Source of the DNA: Neoconidiobolus thromboides FSU 785
Taxonomy: Eukaryota; Entomophthoromycota; Entomophthoromycetes; Entomophthorales; Neoconidiobolaceae
Direction: 5' to 3'
DNA length: 64,000 nt
NCBI GenBank assembly: GCA_025603075.1
Contig: MU626344.1
Location: 21,991-85,990, forward strand
Of this stretch, positions 1 to 10,729 are shown piece by piece. Every line of letters starts with the position of its first letter. The first letter of the stretch is position 1. A model generated the notes under the pieces. The model was not told where the DNA came from. It ran no database searches and was given only the letters and a program-made list of their open reading frames with translations. The translations under genes and the position numbers were made by a program.

Positions 1-515
1 TCAATAACTCTAACTCCTTTTTTTTCACAAAATTCTCGAATCTCTTCTCTTTTATTCCTTCAAAATAAACTTTTATTATTATTATTATTATATAATTTTA
101 GTGCTTTATGTTATATGTCATTGTTTTGTAATGAAGAGAATATTTGATAGCTTACTCAGTTTCTAATACTTGTTTCTTTTTTCGGATTGTTGTTGGTTCT
201 GACTTTAATAAATAAACTTTGGATACATGTCTTTTAGAATTTGATATGGCAGAGATGACCGAATTATAACCGTAAAGGTATTCTATTTTATCATCAAAAT
301 GAAATTAATTAGCTGTTATTATATTATTATCCTATACTACCATAATTTAAATTGAGTTTATTTAGCAACCTTAAATTCTTGAACATTTTTTTTAAAAAAC
401 TATAAAAAGATCAAATCACGCTTAAACTTTAAGCCACAAGACTTGAAACCTAAACTCAAAAAAAAAATCCAAACCTTAGTATTTTTTACACTTTTACTTT
501 ATTTTTTTAAACTTT
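1..515. other. Intergenic left edge
   Basis: No coding sequence or RNA gene is recognisable here. The stretch is AT-rich and includes a short TTA/ATT microsatellite around 72-92. The last part is the upstream region of the ABC transporter gene starting at 516. An upstream ATG-less reading frame across 443-628 is only an overlapping frame of that gene. Confidence 0.5.
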
Positions 516-3500
516 ATGACCCCATATCAATTCTTAATTTATATACAATTCCTTTTACTCACTGTCACTTCCACTCAATCTCAAACTCATCTATCAACTT
601 CTACCTCACCTTTATTAACTTCCATTGAGGATAAATGTCCCCCATGTTTCAATTGTATGTTAACTGATTTCAAGTGTTATAATTACGGTGTATGCAATCC
701 TAATAATGGATTATGTTCCTGCCCCATTGGTTTTGATGGCCAAGATTGCACCCTACCATTATGCGGTGCCCTTACGGATGGTGAAGAACGAAAAGGACGA
801 GAAGGTAATTCTTCCTGCGACTGTAAACCAGGGTGGAAAGGAATTAATTGTAATTTATGTAATGAAGATAAAGTATGTGATTTAATGGTGCCACAAGGAT
901 TAAACGGTACTTGTTATAAAGGTGGTATTGTGGTCAAAGAAAATCATCAAGTTTGTAAGGTAACGAATGAAAAAATAGTCGAAATGTTAGGAAGTAAAAA
1001 GGCAATGGTGACCAAATCTTGTAATAGAAAAAAAGAGTCGTGTAACTTTCAGTTTTGGACGGATGAAAAAGAGTCTTTTGATTGTAAGTTTGAACAATGT
1101 CAATTTGAAGTCGAAGGAGAAGAAGGACAACAAAGTAGAGTTACAGGTTGTAAAAAGATAATGTGTGAATGTATACCTGGAAAGTTTTTATGTGGAGAAA
1201 ATGGGAGTATTGATATTTCGGATTTTTTGAGTCAGAAAATTAAAGGACCGGGTAAATTTAATTGTGATATAAACAATAAATGTAGATTTGAAGGTAATAT
1301 TAATTTTAATACTGATATTGTTATTTTATTTTTATCTTATTTCTGTTTTAGAACCAGAAATGAACAATTTAATTCTAAGTATATTTGGGGATGATTATAT
1401 ATCATTAGAATGTGAGTCATCCGAATGTATTCATTATTCAGAATTACCTGGATTAAAAGTAAGTTATAATAATTAAACAAAATAACAATATATAATAATA
1501 GACAAATCATAATAGAAACCAATTAAAGAAGTAAATCGACTATTTATAAAATTAGCAGTGTGTAGTATAATAATATTCATGATATTATTAATAGTATCCT
1601 TTTATTATTTTTCTAAAAAAAAAGTAGACAATGATTATATGCCAATTGACTGGGATGATGAATCGGGTAAATTAATGGCTCATCATGTACCTACTACTTT
1701 ATCATTTAAAGATATTTGTTATCAAATTGGTACTTATTATTTAATAACAGCATCATAATTATACTAATATTTTATCATTTTATCATTTATAGATGATAAA
1801 GATATTTTAAATAATGTTCATGGTATTGCTAAACCTGGTCAAGTCATGGCTATTATGGGGGCATCAGGTAAATTTATTAAAAAATAAACCTTATTAAATA
1901 AAATGAATAATAAATCAATTCAGGTGCAGGAAAGAGTACATTTTTAGATATTTTAGCTCGACGAAATAAAAGCGGTAGTATATCCGGGGAAATTTGTATC
2001 AACGGTCAGATTTTAAGCAATAAAAAATTCCGCAAAATTGTTGGATTTGTCGATCAAGAAGATATACTAATGCCCACATTAACGGTTTATGAAACCATAT
2101 TAAATTCTGCCTTATTAAGATTACCACGTGATATGTCTTTACAAGCCAAAAAATTAAGGGTACTAGAATGTATGAAAGAATTAAAAATATTGAAAATTAA
2201 AGATAATAAAATTGGAAATAGTGAAATACGAGGTATTTCAGGAGGTGAAAAAAGAAGAGTATCAATTGCTTGTGAAATGGTAACATCACCATCCATATTA
2301 TTTTTAGATGAACCCACTTCTGGTTTAGACGCTTATAATGCTCAAAATGTAATTGAATGTTTAGCTTCATTGGCTAAGAACTATCAAAGAACTATTTTAT
2401 TTACAATTCATCAACCAAGATCAAATATTTATTCTTTATTTGATCAACTGATTTTATTGGCTGATGGTTGGTTAGTTTATTCGGGTCATGCTCAATTAGC
2501 AGTAGAACATTTTAATAAGTTGGGCTATCACTGTCCATTAGGTTATAACATTGCTGATTTTATTATTGATATTACACAAGACAATAATATTAATAAAAAT
2601 AATAATAACAATAATAATATAACTAATAATGATGGTGATGATGAGTATGAAGAATATGAAGATTATAATGATAACGAGTATGAAAATTATAATGATAATG
2701 AATATGAAGATAATAATAATAATAATTATGAAAGTAACAACAACCCATGGTCACATAATCCAGCTAGTAGTCCAGGATTAGAACTACAAGGACCCATCTC
2801 CCCAATCAATCATAATCAACCATATTTACTCGATGGAGGTATGCGTAAAGTATTGGCTGTATTAGTATTGGGATTTAAAAAATCCATTATGTCTAAAATA
2901 CTACATGAAGAATTGGAAGAATTTCATGACAATAATCGACATGATACAATATCTATAAGTTCAGCAATGCCAATCACTTATAAAAAATCAAGTTTTTTAA
3001 TGCAATTTATGATATTAAGTAAAAGAACATTTAAAAATCTTTATAGAGACCCATTATTAATGTTAACTAATTATACAATTAGTATTGTATTGGCTGGTAA
3101 ATAGAAATTATATTTTTTAGTAATAATGTAATACTTAATTTTATATTAATATTAGGTTTATGTGGCTCTTTATATTATCAAGTAAGTGATGATATCCCTG
3201 GATTTCAAAATCGAATGGGATTATTCTTTTTCATGTGTGCATTATTTGGTTTTTCATGTTTAACATCGATTCAAGTATTTCAAACAGAAAGAATTTTATT
3301 TATGAGAGAAAGGGCCAATGGTTATTATCTCCCAATTACTTATTTTTTATCCAAGATATTATTTGATATTTTACCACTAAGATTTATACCTCCTTTAATT
3401 ATGGGGGTTATTATTTATCCCATGGTTGGTTTAAATCCAGGAATGATTCATTTTGCATTGTTTCTGCTCACTTTAGTATTATTTAATTTAACTTGTGCAG

Positions 3501-3883
3501 CTATTTGTTTATGTATTAGTATTTTTATACCAAGTATATCCCTAGCTAATTTAATTTGTTCACTTATAATGTTATTTTCAATGTTATTTTCAGGTTTATT
3601 TTTAAATGCAGTAACAATACCACCAATCTTGAATTTTTTGAAATATTTATCAGTATTTCACTATGCACTAGAAAGCCTTTTAGTTAATGAAATGCGATTT
3701 ATGCAATTAAAAGATCGAAAATTTGGTTATGATATTGATATACCAGCAGCAACCATTCTATCCACATTTGGATTTGATGCATCTAAGTTTTGGTTTAATA
3801 CAACTATGCTTGGTGTTATTGGTGCGGGTACCTTGATTTTAGCTTATATTGGATTACATTTTTTTTGCAAGGAGAAAAGATAA
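516..3883 (+). CDS. ADP1: Adp1-like ABCG half-transporter with extracellular EGF-like region
   Basis: Six exons are seen: 516-1293, 1352-1458, 1516-1729, 1793-1867, 1924-3096 and 3156-3883. Together they give 1,024 codons plus a stop, close to the roughly 1,050 residues of yeast Adp1. In order there is a signal peptide, a cysteine-rich EGF-like region (about residues 40-120), more cysteines, a single membrane segment (about 307-328), an ABC domain and a C-terminal ABC2 membrane domain. The ABC domain has Walker A GASGAGKST (split by an intron), signature SGGEKRR, Walker B LFLDEP and switch histidine IHQP. An Asn/Asp/Glu/Tyr-rich insertion lies between the ABC domain and the membrane domain. 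The family is eukaryotic ABCG. The substrate is unknown, and the large extracellular part suggests a plasma- or endomembrane location (inference). Confidence 0.88.
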
Positions 3884-4119
3884 TAATATAAGGAAGGAAG
3901 TAGTAGCTTCTTTAATAAATCGAAAGTTGTTTTTTTTAATATGAGATTTAATTTGATTGCATAGGTTTAAATTTTGAATTTTTTTAAATGTATTTGTTTA
4001 TTTCTGGTGATAGAATGAGAGGGATGGGAATTAGTTTTTATATTTATTTATAATGAAAGAAAAAGAATGAAGTCGAAAGAATTATTGCACATAGTAAAAA
4101 AAAGTAAATTTATTTGTAA

Positions 4120-4299
4120 GAATATTTAGTTGAAGATATTGAATCAATAAGTGAATAAAATGAAGTATATCAATATTTAATAAAATGGAAAGGACATTCA
4201 GATGTTGATAATACTTGGGAAAACGAGGTTAGTCTGTAAGTTGAAAAAGAAAATCAGTATCATAAAAAAGAAAGTCAAAGGAAAAAAGTAGATTATTAA
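4120..4299 (+). pseudogene. Decayed chromodomain (retroelement or HP1-like relic)
   Basis: One reading frame gives EYLVEDIESISE, a stop, then NEVYQYLIKWKGHSDVDNTW and ENEVSL, another stop, then VEKENQYHKKESQRKK. This follows the chromodomain pattern (E-Y-x-V-E, Y-L-x-K-W-K-G, N-T-W-E-x-E) and then an alpha-helix-like segment with a YHKK motif, as at the end of Ty3/gypsy chromovirus integrases. A stop sits just upstream and two more lie inside, and no long frame extends on either side, so this is a relic. The rest of the 3884-4640 gap holds nothing else recognisable. Confidence 0.6.
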
Positions 4300-4640
4300 A
4301 AAAGTAATTAGTATTAAAAAAACAAACCATTATTATTAAGTTTATTTAACTTGGTAAGTAAAAGAAATAAGTTTTTATTAAGAAATTTTTCATGTTGTCA
4401 CTTAAGTTTAATAATGAAAGAAATATATTTATATTAAAGAAAGTTAGGCAGATAGCCTGTTTAAAAGTAATTTAAATTTTGTTTATTACAATTGTTGATT
4501 ATTGATTGTTTATTTTTATGTTATTAGTTATTTCAATTTTGTGAGTTTAATCTAGATATTCAAATTAAAGGTATAATATAATAATGTTACATATAAAGGT
4601 AAATATACAGTATAAAAAATAAAATATTAATTTATTTTAT

Positions 4641-5915
4641 TTATTTATTTGAATTATTAGAAGTAGATAAAAGCAAAGGGGAAGTTTCATCTATTGAATT
4701 ATTATCTTCTAAATTATCTTTTTTTTTAAATATAATGTCTAATTGTTTAGCAAAAGATAAATTTATACTAGTATTTGTACTATTATAAGGAGGAGTGGTA
4801 TCGCCTGCAGTTAAAATGACAAATTCATTATCACTATCATTATCGGTATTAATTATAGTATTGTTATCTAAAGATAAACCAGTTTGTTCTTTTGTTTTTG
4901 GACGAAAAGACAATAAAGCTACCCCAAAACATAAAATTAAAGTACCAAATAAAACTAATAAAAAATTAGATATTGGTAATAAAGACCATTGATTATAATA
5001 AATTAACCCATTAAATAAACAAGAAATATTATACAATATAAAATTAATAGGCATTAATATTAAGATATCACAATATTGCAACCCTCGATTTAAATAATAT
5101 AATTGTAACAAAGCTGTAAATATTAGTAAAAATACAATTATCCATGCTAACGGTTGATCAAATTGATTCTGTTTGTTTATGAAAGTCAATACTAATAATT
5201 CAATCCCACTTTTAGCAAATAATATCCCTTGAGTTGATATTAAAATTGAACAAGCTCCATATAATAAACCAATAAGTAATTTATTATTAAATAAACTTAA
5301 CTTTTTAAATGGTAACTGTAAACTTAAATCATTATTATTATTACTAATATACTTCTTCAACTTATATTCATTGAAATGATTGAATATCAATAATCCAATA
5401 ATTAATGCTTCCTGTAAACTGAAATAAACAATAAATGGTATTCTTTGATATAATATCATTAATTCTTCTAAACTACGTTCATGCTCAGGTATAATACCAA
5501 ATAATCCTATAATGATAGCCCCTATTAATATAATAAATGTGCCTAATAGAGTAATCCAAGATACTGGGTCACCTAATATAACAATAGCACAAAAAGTATT
5601 ACAAATTAAACCAAAAGCACCAATGGGAGCTAACAAAGTAACTGGTAAAGACCCAATAGAAAATATAGACCCTGTTAAACTACTTAATAAATATAATAAA
5701 AACCCAATTTTCCATAGATGTAAATTGAGAAATGTGAAAAGTTTAGATTTGAAAGTTACTGGATGGACAGTAACATGATTATTTAATTTAATTTGTTGTT
5801 TCACTAACTCTTGATTTAAAAAACTTTTTTTTTGTAATGTAAGACCTAAACTTGCTAATAAGGTAGCTACTAAGGTTACCGTTATACCCACTATTACTTC
5901 AACTAAAGAACCCAT
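4641..5915 (-). CDS. NIPA-family magnesium transporter
   Basis: This is a single-exon gene of 424 residues. It has about nine hydrophobic segments and the NIPA/DUF803 layout. The first helix is followed by GLTLQKKSF, then SLPVTLLAPIGAFGLICN, a GDPVSW loop, QGILFAKSGIELL, and the helix pair ending LNRGLQYCDILILMP. The C-terminal ~75 residues are polar, Asn/Asp-rich and probably cytosolic. The family carries Mg2+ across plasma or endosomal membranes; yeast-type fungi have distant members and animals have NIPA1-4. It is convergent with the ABC transporter upstream. The start at 5915 opens directly into the first membrane helix. Confidence 0.85.
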   Translation of the reverse strand: MGSLVEVIVGITVTLVATLLASLGLTLQKKSFLNQELVKQQIKLNNHVTVHPVTFKSKLFTFLNLHLWKIGFLLYLLSSLTGSIFSIGSLPVTLLAPIGAFGLICNTFCAIVILGDPVSWITLLGTFIILIGAIIIGLFGIIPEHERSLEELMILYQRIPFIVYFSLQEALIIGLLIFNHFNEYKLKKYISNNNNDLSLQLPFKKLSLFNNKLLIGLLYGACSILISTQGILFAKSGIELLVLTFINKQNQFDQPLAWIIVFLLIFTALLQLYYLNRGLQYCDILILMPINFILYNISCLFNGLIYYNQWSLLPISNFLLVLFGTLILCFGVALLSFRPKTKEQTGLSLDNNTIINTDNDSDNEFVILTAGDTTPPYNSTNTSINLSFAKQLDIIFKKKDNLEDNNSIDETSPLLLSTSNNSNK

Positions 5916-7708
5916 GACTTCCTATGAATTGTGGCGTTTTGAAGTTTATAAAAAGATTAAGGGAAGATATAGGGAGAGTTGGTTATTAAAATCTAATTAA
6001 AATGGCAAGTATTGAATTTTTATCAGCTTGAATCAAAGCTGGAAAGTTTATAGAAATAAAAAAAGTATACAAAATTAAAATATAATAATGAAAAAAATAT
6101 ATAAATAAACAAGGCTAACTTTTTCTAATTTCAATTAATTTCTCCTCCTCATTTTTTTAACTGATCAGTCCATTTTTATTTTCATTATTAGTGTTACAGT
6201 TAATACAATTCTTTTGTAAAAACTTTAGTTGATCATTTATTAATAAATTCTATGCTAAAATTTAGTCAAAATTTAAACATTAGGCTTTAAACGAATTAAT
6301 TAAGCAGTTAACTTTACTGTAAAAATCAACACAAATTATTTCGTAAAAGAACTGGAATGATCATACTTATAGTCCTTCTTTATTGGCTTAAATCAATTCC
6401 CTTTTTCATTGCTAATTTGTAATTCTTATCATTTTTTCCGCTTAAACTTTAACTTTTATTATGCTTTCCCTTCCTTGGCTTACTCATTTTATTCTAGAAA
6501 ATATTAAAATGATTAGTTAGATTAATAAAATTATAATTTTGTTAAAAATAATTCAAGTTAAAGTTGGTACTGAGTTAATTATTAAAGATAAAAAGTTGGA
6601 ACACTAATGCTTATTTTATATAAGAGTTAATAAATTAATATTATTACTTTAAAATAAAAAAATTATTTTCATTTATACATTAAAGATTATTAAAATTCAA
6701 ATTCGTAGTAAACATTCTAAAAAAAGTCAAAATAATAAAATATTAATAAACTCTGCCATTTTTGCTTGATTTTAATTCCAAGTTTGATAGTTTAATTAGT
6801 GCCAAAATAATTAAAAATAAAATAAAATAAAACGTAAACAGCTTGATTTTAAATAACAATTCCTTTTTTAATTTGATAATCTTGCAATTAACTTGAGAAT
6901 CTAAATAAGAAAGCCAAAACCAAACTAATAAAATGCGATTTCCATCATTAAAAATGTTATATGAAATTATCACCTGTCAGCCAAATTAATAATAAAATAC
7001 ATTTGAACTGATATTTACTTTTTTAACAATAATTCTGAATCATTTAAATATTTAAATGACCTTAATATTATATAATAAAATAAAAGGTACATGAGGTTTG
7101 AGTAGAAGATTTGAAAATTTAAATGAAAGAGGATTTCATTTTAAATATTTAATAAAAGAATAAGCTAGTAATTAAATTAAAAGTATAAATGCAAAGGTTT
7201 TATTACCTATTTTTTAAAAGAGACATTATAAAAAAACTATAATAATATAAATAAATCAGCTTATGATTAATAAAGTTAATAAAGTTAGTAAAGAATTTGG
7301 AAAATTAAAAAAAGTAAAAAGCTTTGTTATATCAAACCCTAATTTTATATGCTGCTATAAAATATTGTTTTATTAGCTTTATAATTGATTATATTGTAAT
7401 GATTACTTATATTAATTAAAAGAGTAATTGTATTTCTATGATTAAATTAACTATAATTTGTATAATAAATTTAATGACTTTGATAATTTTGATAAAATTT
7501 AATACTTTTTTAATTTGTATAATTAATTCAACATTTTTATACTAAATAATTTAAAATATAAGATTGGGAAATTGTATTATTAATCAACTAAAATGACATT
7601 TTATATTAATATACTATTGATTTTTAACTAGTTGAAACTATTATAAGTTCTGAAAGATAAAGAATATAAGAATGATGAATTTTTATTATAGTTATTAAAT
7701 ATAAATAT

Positions 7709-7809
7709 TGGGGATGTATTTTTGTATTTAAGAATTTTACTAACAATTTTTCCGTTCAGATAGTGCTTAAAAGATGGAAAAAGTAATGAAGCTAAAAAAA
7801 ACATCCCCA
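7709..7809 (-). repeat. TIR element copy 1 (MITE-like)
   Basis: The copy has terminal inverted repeats TGGGGATGT and ACATCCCCA and is about 100 bp long. Its interior, AAGAATTTTACTAACAATTT then a TTAAAAGATGGAAAAAGTAA-type stretch, is shared with the other copies. Orientation is assigned relative to the 45714 copy. The flanks do not show a clear target-site duplication. Confidence 0.8.
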
Positions 7810-7956
7810 TTAATAATAATCTCAAGTTAAAAAAATTAAAAATTAATTTATATTTAAACTTTTATAAACTGAATTTTCAACTTTAAAATTTTAAACATCC
7901 AAAAAAAGTAATCACTTAAAGATAAACTGTTTTAGATGTAAAATATACAACTTAAA

Positions 7957-8057
7957 TGGAGATGTATTTTGGTATTTAAGGGTCTTACTAATAACCTTTT
8001 CACTAAAATAATACTTAAAAGATGGAAAAAGTAATGAGCCCAAAAAAAACATCCCCA
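7957..8057 (-). repeat. TIR element copy 2 (MITE-like)
   Basis: Ends are TGGAGATGT and ACATCCCCA. The interior is nearly the same as copy 1 and in the same orientation, about 150 bp away. The flanks are AAA on the left and AAT on the right, so no firm target duplication can be called. Confidence 0.78.
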
Positions 8058-8290
8058 AATATTGTTTATATATTTGACTAAATACTAAATATTAATGCTT
8101 AGCTAATAATATATTTAATTTAATATATTTGAATAACTATATTACATAATGATGTTTTTGTTTTAAAAGTTCTACTGTGATTTATTGTTATATTTTATAC
8201 TATTAAAAAATAAGCAGTAAAAAAAACATTTTTATACCTAATTTAGTTTAAAAGCTTAGTGATTTCTATTTAATTAGATTTTAGCAAAAA

Positions 8291-8323
8291 CTGTGAATTG
8301 AGCACTGTGAATTGAGCACTGTG
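8291..8323. repeat. 14-bp tandem repeat, about 2.4 copies
   Basis: The unit CTGTGAATTGAGCA occurs twice in a row without change, followed by a partial CTGTG. It lies in a non-coding stretch and no function is visible. Confidence 0.85.
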
Positions 8324-8375
8324 CTACAAAAAATTACTTTTTGCTTAATTTTAAAACAACTCCTTTCCTCCATGT

Positions 8376-8450
8376 TGGGACGTTTTTCAATATTTGAAGA
8401 TTTTACCAAAATTATGCTACATAGAAAGTAAAAAAATTAAAATGGAAAAT
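8376..8450 (-). repeat. Decayed TIR element copy
   Basis: The left end TGGGACGTTTTTCAATATTT, followed by GAAGATTTTACCAAAATTAT, resembles the minus-orientation start of the element (TGGGGATGTATTTTTGTATT, then TAAGAATTTTACTAAC). The right end is not recognisable, so the end coordinate is approximate. Confidence 0.4.
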
Positions 8451-8895
8451 TTTATCTTTGATTTTAACCAAGCTTTTAAACTTATTCGCATATGTATAAA
8501 TATATACATTTTAAAAAGCTATTGTTAGTTAAAAAGATTTTGAAGTAAAAATATAACTTTTTATTGTTTTATAAAGAAAATTGATAAAGAATCTAAAAAA
8601 CAAGTAAACTCTAAGAACTTAAAATTAGTCAAAGTGATATTAGCTTCAACAATGCTTATAACCAAAATTAAGCAAAATCTAAGAGTAGACTGTAAAACTA
8701 ATTTACAAATTAAACATAATAGAGTTGATTTTTGTTACAAAGAATAAAAAGTATGTAAATCAATAATTGTGTAAGGTTTATATGTTTTTTAGAAAATTGC
8801 TAATAATTATATAATGTTATTTCTATTTATTTAATTTCAACTATAATTACTATTAAAACAATTATGTTAGCTTTACCAATTTTCAAAGTACTATA

Positions 8896-8993
8896 TGAGT
8901 GTATTTTTTTAGTTTCATCACTTTTTCTATCTTTTGAGCACTGTTTAAGTGGAAAGCTTGTTAGTAAAATTCAAACGAAAAAATGCATCCCCA
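8896..8993 (+). repeat. TIR element copy 3 (MITE-like)
   Basis: Ends are TGAGTGTA and GCATCCCCA. The interior keeps the TTTCATCACTTTTTCTATCT, TTAAGTGG and TTAGTAAAATTC blocks. The flanks are TATA on the left and TATA on the right, consistent with a TA-type target duplication for this copy. Confidence 0.75.
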
Positions 8994-9185
8994 TATATCT
9001 GTATTGTAAGAATCCTGTAGTGCAAATAAATTTAAAAAAATTGATTTGAATGAAAGCTATAGCACTAGTTTGAGTGAGTAAAAGACGCTCTTGTAAATAC
9101 TATCAATTTATTATATTATTATTGATAAAAACTTAAGAATGTGCCCTTTTATCTTTTCCACTATATAATTATTAGTAGTTTAACA

Positions 9186-9253
9186 TGGGGATGTTTTCGG
9201 ATCGATAGGGCTTAAGTACAGAAAAATTAACAAAACCAAAAAAGATACTCGCA
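9186..9253 (-). repeat. TIR element copy 4, shortened
   Basis: It begins TGGGGATG and ends TACTCGCA. Only the CTTAAG...GAAAAATTAACAAAACC half of the interior is recognisable, so this is a shortened and diverged copy of about 68 bp. Confidence 0.55.
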
Positions 9254-9264
9254 TTTGGTTTATT

Positions 9265-9483
9265 TTGTCTCTCATTAACGCCTTTAATATCTACATTTCA
9301 AAAGAACTTTGTATTGATGCTACATTTAACACTGGCAGTTTCAAACTCAAGGTTGATCCAAAAAGTACAGATAAAGCTTATGTTATCTTAGTTTTAATTC
9401 TTGTTGATAAATTTATATATAAAAATATAACTATTCTACTAAATGCTCAGTTCAATAATAAGAATTCACTCTGTTCTGAATAA
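9265..9483 (+). pseudogene. Possible transposase fragment
   Basis: A 72-residue frame contains ELCIDATFNTGSFKLKVD followed by a hydrophobic stretch. The DAT-Y/F-NT pattern followed by a strand is reminiscent of the first catalytic-Asp region of MULE-type transposases. The resemblance is short, and no second catalytic region or zinc finger is visible nearby. A shortened TIR element copy lies immediately upstream. The frame could equally be chance. Confidence 0.2.
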
Positions 9484-10729
9484 CGTATTATCTTGAACTA
9501 CAATTTAATATTAATAGATTAGCATATCCACTAAAGGCCGAGACTTTTAAAAAAAATAGTTATCAATGGTTATAAACTAGCGTAAAGTAGTATAATATAT
9601 ACGTATTGGAAAATATTTACCAATATATCATATTGATATTACTGCATTATTAGGCTATGAATTTATTATGTTATTATTATATACTTTGATGGATTTATAG
9701 CATTAGATTAAGTGATAATCTTTTTATGCTATAGCTAATGAAGTGATATGAGAATATCTTTTTTGATTTCATTTAATTGATAGTTCTCATTGAGTAAAAG
9801 ATTAGAAATAATAGATAGATATTAAAATAAAAAGACATATCAGCAAATGCTCAAAAATACAATATTGACTTTTATATCTTTCATTTAGTTAGTCAACTTA
9901 TTGAAGCTAGTTAGCAGAGCATATGCATAATACTACAACTTCTTTAAATTTGAAGCCCTAATATATATATATTTAATAAAAATAATATAAAATTAAATGA
10001 ATAAAAAAAATTGAAATAAATAAAAAATCATGTTATAACTTTTATGCTTGAATTTTCAAATGAGTCAAATCAAGTAAAAATGTTAAACAGAATTAAAGAA
10101 TCTTAATTTAGGAATAAAGTTAATTTGTGGTAAAATAAGCAGATAGACAAATCAAGTGAATAATCAGGTGAGAAGTCGTTTGACAAAAATAATGGCAAAC
10201 CTGGTAAATTTTGAATCTGTTTTTTAAACTTAGATTTACTATTTTTAAGGGTTTTCTAATCGTTAAGGGTCTTTTAGAATAAGATTGAATATTCATACTA
10301 CCACCTATCTGTATATTTTATTTTAATATTTTTCAATTTTCAATTTGGTTTTTGTTATGATTTTAAATATTAACTCAATATAAAGTTTATTCAGAATTCT
10401 CTTATCTATTTAATTATAATTCAAGTTTGTACTATCTTAGCTAATAAGTACTATGTTCTAATTTTGCTGCAGTGCAATATTCTGTAGTTAAGAATAAATA
10501 GGTTTTTCAGTCACATTTTAAAAAACAGATTGAATGTTTTAATAATTAATTTCCTGGTCACATTTTATCATTTCTTATCCACTTTGACATGCTATCTCTA
10601 TTTATAGTTAATCTAAGGCACTCTACATATTAATTCAAATAGAAATAGGCAATTTATACTTTGCTTCTAAACTAGCTTGAATTTAGTATAAAATGACTGT
10701 GAAGGGACGCTGAATAAAAAACAAAAAAA

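Larger units (their letters stand above)
5916..10729. other. 4.8-kb gene-poor, repeat-bearing stretch
   Basis: No intact gene is visible. The stretch is strongly AT-rich and contains four recognisable copies of a ~100-bp TIR element plus one decayed copy, a 14-bp tandem repeat, and one short frame with faint transposase resemblance (each listed separately). The final few hundred bases are the upstream region of the peptide transporter at 10730. No tRNA-like structure was recognised by eye. Confidence 0.55.

Noticed and set aside
1594..1603. GTATCCTTTT, a possible U12 5' splice site in the ABC transporter.
   Set aside because: It lies inside the membrane-segment coding sequence, which reads through cleanly, and no CCTTAAC branch site follows.
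2087..2317. Antisense frame inside the ABC transporter, and similar antisense frames in XRN1, POT and NOG2.
   Set aside because: They are out-of-strand shadows of well-supported coding regions, with no motif of their own.
7628..7825. Short frames over the TIR element copies (also at 8864-9049 and 19846-20028) share a GKxVSKI-type peptide.
   Set aside because: The likeness comes from the shared DNA repeat; the frames differ at both ends, have no common start or stop, and several copies are broken.
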